Positions 45,735 through 50,886 of a stretch of 50,886 nt of DNA are shown in pieces. The stretch comes from Lachnospiraceae bacterium (GTDB taxonomy: Bacteria > Bacillota > Clostridia > Lachnospirales > Lachnospiraceae). How positions within the stretch are numbered: position 1 is the stretch's first letter; each line of letters begins with the position of its first letter. The stretch spans positions 1 through 50,886 of the forward strand of contig JAFTAP010000071.1 of NCBI GenBank assembly GCA_017455525.1, written 5' to 3'. The position numbers and the translations under genes are program-made. Under the pieces are notes generated by a model, which made no database searches, had not been told where the DNA came from, and saw only the letters and a list, made by a program, of their open reading frames with translations.

Positions 45735-46604
45735 TCAACTATCTGTCCTCTTGATATGGTTTCCCACTATCTCCGTTATTTCGGAGATAGTAGTGAATGA
45801 GCTTCTGGGAAATTCGTGAAGGATTTCCTTGAGAGTGAATATCTCCGTGCGCGTTACAACACAATAAAGCACGTCCATCTCATTCTTGCTCACCATACCC
45901 TCGCCACGCATGAAGGTCACGGTCCTGCCCAGTCGCTTGTATATTTCCTCGGCTACCTCTTTACCCTCTTCCGTAATTATCATCACAGACTTTGCATTGT
46001 TCATGCCAACATCGACGATATCAATTACCCTTGATGTTATGAAATACATGAGCAGCGAATACATACCGTTATCAAGCCCGAAAAGCAAACCTGCTATGGT
46101 GTATATCACGATATTAATATAGAGCACAGTGTTTCCCACAGAAAAACCGTTCCTTCGATACAGCAGGAGAGCTACTATCTCTGTCCCGTCTAGGCAGCCA
46201 CCGCCCCTTAGCACGAGTCCTACTCCTGCACCAAGCAAAACCCCTCCGAAAGCAGTCGCAAGTATCTTATCTTGCGTGGCATTTACTAAAGGAGCAAAGA
46301 TTGATGTCAGCACGGAAAACAGGACCATAGAATAAACCGCCTTTATCACGAAAGAATTTCCCATTTCTTTCCGTCCGAGTATGATGAATGGAATGTTTAT
46401 AAGCACAACCAGTATTCCAATGTCCGGCGGTATGAGCCTTGCTATGATCATGGCTATACCAACTACTCCACCGTCAAAGATATCATTAGGAGCAAGGAAC
46501 TCTTCCAAGGCAAATGCCGCCAATGCCGCACCGCAGGTCATCATTATGAAAGACCATACTTCCTGCCTTATATGCCCTAATTTATGTGTGTTGATTTTCT
46601 TCAT
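45735..46604 (-). CDS. YitT family membrane protein (DUF161/DUF2179)
   Basis: 289 residues. About five TM helices with the family motifs APNDIFDGGVVGIAMI and GLVLRGGGCLDGTEIVALLL, then a soluble C-terminal DUF2179 domain (~210-285) with GRTVTFMRGEGM. YitT proteins are widespread in Firmicutes; their transport role is unproven. Confidence 0.9.
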   Translation of the reverse strand: MKKINTHKLGHIRQEVWSFIMMTCGAALAAFALEEFLAPNDIFDGGVVGIAMIIARLIPPDIGILVVLINIPFIILGRKEMGNSFVIKAVYSMVLFSVLTSIFAPLVNATQDKILATAFGGVLLGAGVGLVLRGGGCLDGTEIVALLLYRRNGFSVGNTVLYINIVIYTIAGLLFGLDNGMYSLLMYFITSRVIDIVDVGMNNAKSVMIITEEGKEVAEEIYKRLGRTVTFMRGEGMVSKNEMDVLYCVVTRTEIFTLKEILHEFPRSSFTTISEITEIVGNHIKRTDS

Positions 46605-46761
46605 TCCCAGTATCCTTTATTCTGTCGTCCAACTTTTTATGTTTTATTTTAACAAGGAATGACTGAACATGCTATTATTTTTTCCTAAAGCATCTGCTTG
46701 ATCCGCCATTTTGAGAAGTTGAAGCGCCTTATTCCGAGCTTGCTGTCACGATAGGTATATT

Positions 46762-47403
46762 TTGATGCATATTTCGTTAAAATCTATCACGCAGTCATTG
46801 GCCCTGTCTTCATATTCTAATGCCGATTATGACATTTATGTCCTCATGACAGGTCTTAATGAAAATATAAAGAATATAAAAAATAAGAAATCCTTAACCT
46901 TTTTATATAGGGCAAAGGTCAAAGAGCTTGACATGCTGAACATCACGGCAATAAGAGAAGATTATCAAAAGACACTTGGAATAGACAGGGAATGGGCAGA
47001 GGCCCTTGCGTATGAAACAAAAGGTTATTCGCTTGCCTTCCAAGCCGTAGGATATCATTATTGGAACGAGCTATGCAGACATGACAGTTATGAGGATATA
47101 GACAGAGCAGCAATAGATAGTGACCTTGATATTACACTTGCCGAGCTTGCTTATGATAAAATATGGGAAGAATTTTCGGCTTCTGACATCAAAGTAATCG
47201 AAGCTATGCTAGAGGTTATGGAGCAGAGCGAATCTGATTATGTCAAAGTGGAGGATATCAGAAATAAGGCGAATATGACCTCTGATACTTTTACAAAGTA
47301 CCGTTCGAGGCTATTGGATAGCGGAGTGGTGGACGGAACTCAATATGGATACTTAAGATTTAAATTACCGAGGTTTGAGCAGTATATTCATACCGTAAGA
47401 TAA
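46762..47403 (+). pseudogene. 3' remnant of an AAA-type ATPase gene
   Basis: 213 residues from a TTG. It resembles the C-terminal half of archaeal/bacterial AAA ATPases (MTGLNENIKNIKNKKSLTFL, YRAKVKELDMLNI, ETKGYSLAFQAVGYHYW) ending in a winged-helix region. Walker A and B are absent, and no upstream coding continues in frame. It is most likely the tail of a deleted gene. Confidence 0.65.
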
Positions 47404-47435
47404 TGACCTGCTATTTTTTGAATAGGCTATTTATC

Positions 47436-48656
47436 TCATGAACAATCAGGCTCCAATAGCTTCATCCCTATGTCATACGGATTGCCGTCTGCCTGATCCA
47501 TTAGCCAGTTCGCCATGGTCTTGTCCTCGCTCTTCTTTGAAGCGAAGGTGATCTCCTTCAATGCGGTATGGACTGTTCCGCCCCTGCCTACCGCAAGAGG
47601 GAGCATCGACCAGTCGAATATATAGAAATGAAAATCCTCGGTTATATCCTTAAGCTGCCTCACCATTACCTTTAACTGCTCATAGAAAGCCTGCTGCACG
47701 TCTGAGTCCGTCTTGTACTGCTTTGTGATGATATCATTATAATAAGAGCTTAATAAGTAATCCCTCGTGCTTGAAGCATACAGATACTTAAACCTCTTCC
47801 CATACTTCGCATAAAGCGACTCATACCAATCCACGGTAGGGTTATCCGAATGAAGCCTTGATACGAATGCCTCATCCGCCTCCCACACATCCGATGCCGT
47901 CCTCTTCCAGTCCTTATATAATAAAAGCCCGCTGTCGGAAAGCAGGGTTATGTCCCCGCAATCAGGATAATATTTATCTGATATTTCTCCCGCAAGCGCC
48001 GGTACTGCGAAAGCCCCTGCGGAATTTCCCGCAACCAATAATTTGTCAGGCGACGGGAACAGCTTTTTAGCTACCCTCATAGTCTCCTGAAAATTTCCAT
48101 GCCCCGCAAAATGCAGTATCGCATCCTCTCCGTCCTCTGTCTTATAATGAAACTCGCTGTTTCCTATATGGAAATCACCGGTTGCATAGGTAATTACTAC
48201 GAAGCTCCACTCCGCAAAGGGATTAGACGAATTCTTCGTATTGGTGATGCCTATGTTTATATTCATAAGCTGTGTGAAAGGTCTGAGATTATTCCAATAA
48301 AAATTGGGAAGCCCCGCCGCTACCTTGCCTCCGGTAACAGGACGGGCCGCCGTGTATTCATTCCATGCGACCCCGCCCCCGGAGATTATGATGCAGAGAT
48401 TATTGCACTTGCCCTTGCTGACATAGGTATGATAGCTGCTTCCGTCTCCCGATATGCCATTTTCAAGCGGAACTCTGTACCATGTCATTTCTTCGGGGAT
48501 AATAGAGGAATCATCGTCACCCATTAGTACATTGATATCAAGGTCTGAAACCTCAAGCCTGCTCTGCACGGTCTTTCCTATCGTATTCTCTATGCCGTCC
48601 CCCATCCTTGAGACAAGCTCCCTGCCTTTATCCTTGGAGATTATTCCCTTTATCAT
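47436..48656 (-). CDS. pectinacetylesterase-family serine hydrolase
   Basis: 406 residues. Family markers are IIISGGGVAWNEYTAARP (~88), the Ser nucleophile in VAGNSAGAFAVP (~211) and a late His in GGTVHTAL. There is no signal peptide, so unlike plant PAEs it should act in the cytoplasm or at the inner face. Its ATG overlaps the previous stop (TGATG) and AGGAGG lies in that gene, so the three genes here form one operon. A role in acyl or acetyl removal is inferred from the acyltransferase partner. Confidence 0.8.
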   Translation of the reverse strand: MIKGIISKDKGRELVSRMGDGIENTIGKTVQSRLEVSDLDINVLMGDDDSSIIPEEMTWYRVPLENGISGDGSSYHTYVSKGKCNNLCIIISGGGVAWNEYTAARPVTGGKVAAGLPNFYWNNLRPFTQLMNINIGITNTKNSSNPFAEWSFVVITYATGDFHIGNSEFHYKTEDGEDAILHFAGHGNFQETMRVAKKLFPSPDKLLVAGNSAGAFAVPALAGEISDKYYPDCGDITLLSDSGLLLYKDWKRTASDVWEADEAFVSRLHSDNPTVDWYESLYAKYGKRFKYLYASSTRDYLLSSYYNDIITKQYKTDSDVQQAFYEQLKVMVRQLKDITEDFHFYIFDWSMLPLAVGRGGTVHTALKEITFASKKSEDKTMANWLMDQADGNPYDIGMKLLEPDCS

Positions 48657-49339
48657 CAGAAGGTGAACCTCCTGCTTAAGGCCGTCTTTAAGTCTTTGGA
48701 AAGAAATACGACAACGGCAGCCATGTACACGAGGTAACAGGCTATGCAGAACACCGCAGGTATAATGACCGGATTAATCCCCAGCCTGATAGGTATGATC
48801 TGAAGCAAAGAAACCAGCGCATTCAATGCAATATACTGCACATATTCACTCGGCCTTAGTCCCGTAACTAATGCGATTATTGCCGTCGCAATTCCAAGCC
48901 CTATAAGTGCGAATGGCATAACCCATGCAAGCGCCCAACCATGCATATGCGTCATATAGTCCACATAGATATCAATGACTATCGCAACATACACTTCCAC
49001 AGTCAGAAGCTTTATTATATTGCTTCTTAGGTACATCACTATGAGCACGTCTACCCATCCGACAAGGATGCCCAGCATCACAAGATGAACCCATGTCTTA
49101 TCCCAGCCAATAAGTCCCCTCACCGCTCCGAAGCATATTTCAAGCGTAAGAAATAAAAAAGTCGCAAGCTTCATAAATGTAACCGAGCTTATCTTCCGCT
49201 CGACCACCGGAAATGCCTCTGCCTTAGCGCTCTCCCATAGCTCCATGTCTTCAGGAGCCGTCCCAAGCTTTCCCTGACATAAGGGACAGCAGGCTTTATT
49301 ACCCCTTATCACTATATCGCACTTAGGGCAGTAATTCAT
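48656..49339 (-). CDS. DUF6320 zinc-ribbon membrane protein
   Basis: 227 residues. It opens with a zinc ribbon (YCPKCDIVIRGNKACCPLCQG, two CxxC pairs), followed by about six TM helices. It overlaps the acyltransferase gene by 4 bp (ATGA) and the PAE gene by 1 bp. Function unknown; the constant neighbours suggest a joint role in lipid or envelope acylation. Confidence 0.8.
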   Translation of the reverse strand: MNYCPKCDIVIRGNKACCPLCQGKLGTAPEDMELWESAKAEAFPVVERKISSVTFMKLATFLFLTLEICFGAVRGLIGWDKTWVHLVMLGILVGWVDVLIVMYLRSNIIKLLTVEVYVAIVIDIYVDYMTHMHGWALAWVMPFALIGLGIATAIIALVTGLRPSEYVQYIALNALVSLLQIIPIRLGINPVIIPAVFCIACYLVYMAAVVVFLSKDLKTALSRRFTF

Positions 49340-50727
49340 TTTTTCTTCCTCCGAGTCTTTTTGGTCTTAGCATCTTTCGTCCTTTTGCCCTTCTCCTTTT
49401 TGCTGTCTCTATCCTCATTGTCCTTCGTGCTGCCCCTGCCTGCTCTCTCATCATGGTCATTGCTTGCAAGCTCGACAGGAACTCCAAGCGAGACAAGCCT
49501 TCTGAAGAAATACATCATAACTTCATGCGTGGCATAGGGAGAGACTTCCCCGAATACCATCCTGTCTTCAAAAGAACTTATGCATACCTGCTGCGACGGA
49601 GCCGCCATAAATGCGGAAAATCTGTCAATATAGGGCGACAAAGTTTCCGGCATTCGTATCCTGCCAAGGTTAGATAAAGTCGTCGTGATGCCCTTCTTTG
49701 ATTTCCTGTTGAAGAAATCTATGACTATGTCCTTCACCCATATGGGAACCATCTTTATCGCAATATGATCCTCGAAGGAAGCATAGGTATTCATTATCCG
49801 CTCTACGCTCTCCTCCCTAAGCTGTTCCTCATAAGCGTCCTTCACGACACTTATTATCGAAGCTATGCTGCCGTCATAATCCTTGGGATAATACACGATA
49901 TTAATGACTCCGAAGAAATTCCTCGTCGTATCGGAATCAAAGAACTGCCTAAGGTTCACAGGCACGGAAACAACTATCGGTCTTTGTTTCTCTCTTCTGC
50001 TCATGGAATCGATCACTGCCTGTATGTATACCGAAGTCGTATATACTCCGACAGTAGTCTCATTTTCCTTTGCAAGTGCAACTATCTTTGAAGCAGAAAC
50101 CGTGCCCTCTATAAGATGCGGAAGCAGGTTCTCATCTATCTCACCTCTGATCTGATGAGCCTTGCCTACGGATATCTTCTTTAACTGCTTTAGCTGATTC
50201 CCAAGCTTCTGCTTACTGTAATACTGATCAAAAGCGTCTCCGCCCTTCTCGCTGACGGATGAAGTCTCCCCCTCATACTTGCCGCCTTGTATCCCATGCG
50301 CAAGCTCTAAGTACCTTGTGACGATCCTTTTTAAGAAAATAAAACCGCCTGTGCCATCCGCAAGTACATGAAACATCTCAAGATTTATCCTGCGCTTGAA
50401 ATAATTCAGACGATAAAGCAGATTAACCCTGCCCGGATAATAGATAGGAGCGCATGCGCTCAGATGGTCCTCCGTTACCTTAAGCTCAAGCCCGCTCTCC
50501 TCAAGATAGTACCAAAAAAAGCCCTTTTTCAGCACGCAGCGGAACATAGGAAAATCTTCTATCACTTCATCATGCGCCTGCTGCAATAGCTCAGGACGCA
50601 CCTCATCCTTAAGCTCACAGCATATCCTGAATACCCTTGTATCCGCACCCTTAGCGGATGAGGGTATTATCTTCGCCGCATTATCCAGCTTATACCATTT
50701 GCTGCTCTGCCTGTCTCTCTTCTGCAT
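49336..50727 (-). CDS. condensation-domain/WS-DGAT-like acyltransferase
   Basis: 463 residues. The acyltransferase fold shows the HxxxDG motif in MFHVLADGTGG (His ~118), with a C-terminal half containing SVPVNLRQFFDSDTTRNFFGV. The last ~45 residues are extremely Lys/Arg-rich (KEKGKRTKDAKTKKTRRKKK). It has no strong ribosome site; an extended -10 TGGTATGAT (50736-50744, minus strand) sits so close that the transcript may start at the ATG. It leads the operon with DUF6320 and the PAE gene. Confidence 0.8.
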   Translation of the reverse strand: MQKRDRQSSKWYKLDNAAKIIPSSAKGADTRVFRICCELKDEVRPELLQQAHDEVIEDFPMFRCVLKKGFFWYYLEESGLELKVTEDHLSACAPIYYPGRVNLLYRLNYFKRRINLEMFHVLADGTGGFIFLKRIVTRYLELAHGIQGGKYEGETSSVSEKGGDAFDQYYSKQKLGNQLKQLKKISVGKAHQIRGEIDENLLPHLIEGTVSASKIVALAKENETTVGVYTTSVYIQAVIDSMSRREKQRPIVVSVPVNLRQFFDSDTTRNFFGVINIVYYPKDYDGSIASIISVVKDAYEEQLREESVERIMNTYASFEDHIAIKMVPIWVKDIVIDFFNRKSKKGITTTLSNLGRIRMPETLSPYIDRFSAFMAAPSQQVCISSFEDRMVFGEVSPYATHEVMMYFFRRLVSLGVPVELASNDHDERAGRGSTKDNEDRDSKKEKGKRTKDAKTKKTRRKKK

Positions 50728-50746
50728 AATTTAATATCATACCAAT

Positions 50747-50886
50747 TTATAGTAAGCGAAATATGTAATTTCGCTTACTATAAAGCCTCCGGCGGATGCG
50801 CTCGGATTTTGTAAGGAAATATGCCGCTTTCAGCGGCCAAAATCCGACGCAGTAAACGCCAAAACGAAAAGAGTTTTGTCGTTTAC
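50747..50886. repeat. three adjacent strong hairpins at the right edge
   Basis: TTATAGTAAGCGAAAT (50747-50762) pairs perfectly with 50768-50783. TCGGATTTTG / CAAAATCCGA (50802-50811, 50838-50847) encloses GCCGCT-ttc-AGCGGC. GTAAACG..AAAAC / GTTTT..CGTTTAC spans 50852-50886. The element may continue beyond the window. Confidence 0.7.

Overview
The window looks like chromosome from a low-to-mid GC anaerobic Clostridia member, most likely Lachnospiraceae. The evidence is the type III glutamine synthetase, an Amt fused to a PII domain, DUF1848 and DUF6320 proteins, AgrC/AgrA-like two-component genes, and strong AGGAGG-type ribosome binding sites. No rRNA, tRNA, CRISPR or transposase was seen.

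Layout. 1-1781: 5' part of a heterodimer-type ABC exporter (minus strand). 2097-10025: regulatory and accessory region with a GHKL/LytTR two-component pair, two MerR-type regulators, an AbiE toxin-antitoxin locus with a damaged toxin gene, and decayed chemotaxis-receptor and hybrid-kinase genes. 10124-14902: carA-carB and a PaaI-type thioesterase. 15143-23277: a long minus-strand operon-like run amt(PII)-peptidase C26-amino acid ABC transporter-cytidylate kinase-like gene-FUSC/HAD fusion-purF. 23860-27923: accessory genes (truncated CMD/cupin gene, alpha/beta hydrolase, LysR, lysin remnant, PIN/RelB pair). 28057-39932: nitrogen assimilation cluster glnA-asnB-pyrG-gltB-gltD. 40186-50886: MBL protein, a manganese-riboswitch-controlled permease, HTH-Uma2, DUF1848, a cluster of very small membrane proteins, YitT, an ATPase remnant and a three-gene PAE/DUF6320/acyltransferase operon.

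The most interesting signal is a four-copy promoter-leader module in front of carA, amt, asnB and glnA. Each copy has a TTGCAA-like -35, exactly 17 bp of spacer, a TAnAAT -10, and then, about ten nucleotides after the expected transcription start, a GC-rich terminator-like hairpin. The 5' arm of that hairpin can instead fold as AAGC-[AAAGGC]-GCUU, a hexaloop with A1 and G4 as in RNA targets of ANTAR antiterminators. The four genes and their downstream partners cover ammonium uptake, glutamine and asparagine synthesis, carbamoyl phosphate synthesis and other glutamine-using amidotransferases, so this looks like a nitrogen regulon controlled by leader attenuation. No ANTAR gene lies in the window.

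Other points: a yybP-ykoY-type riboswitch with its own terminator upstream of an SLC13/ArsB-like permease; a textbook 19-bp-spacer MerR promoter; 21-bp-spaced direct repeats that could be LytTR sites; five large imperfect palindromes between genes; and several gene fusions or truncations made by deletion. All calls were made by reading the sequence. No database search or folding program was run.
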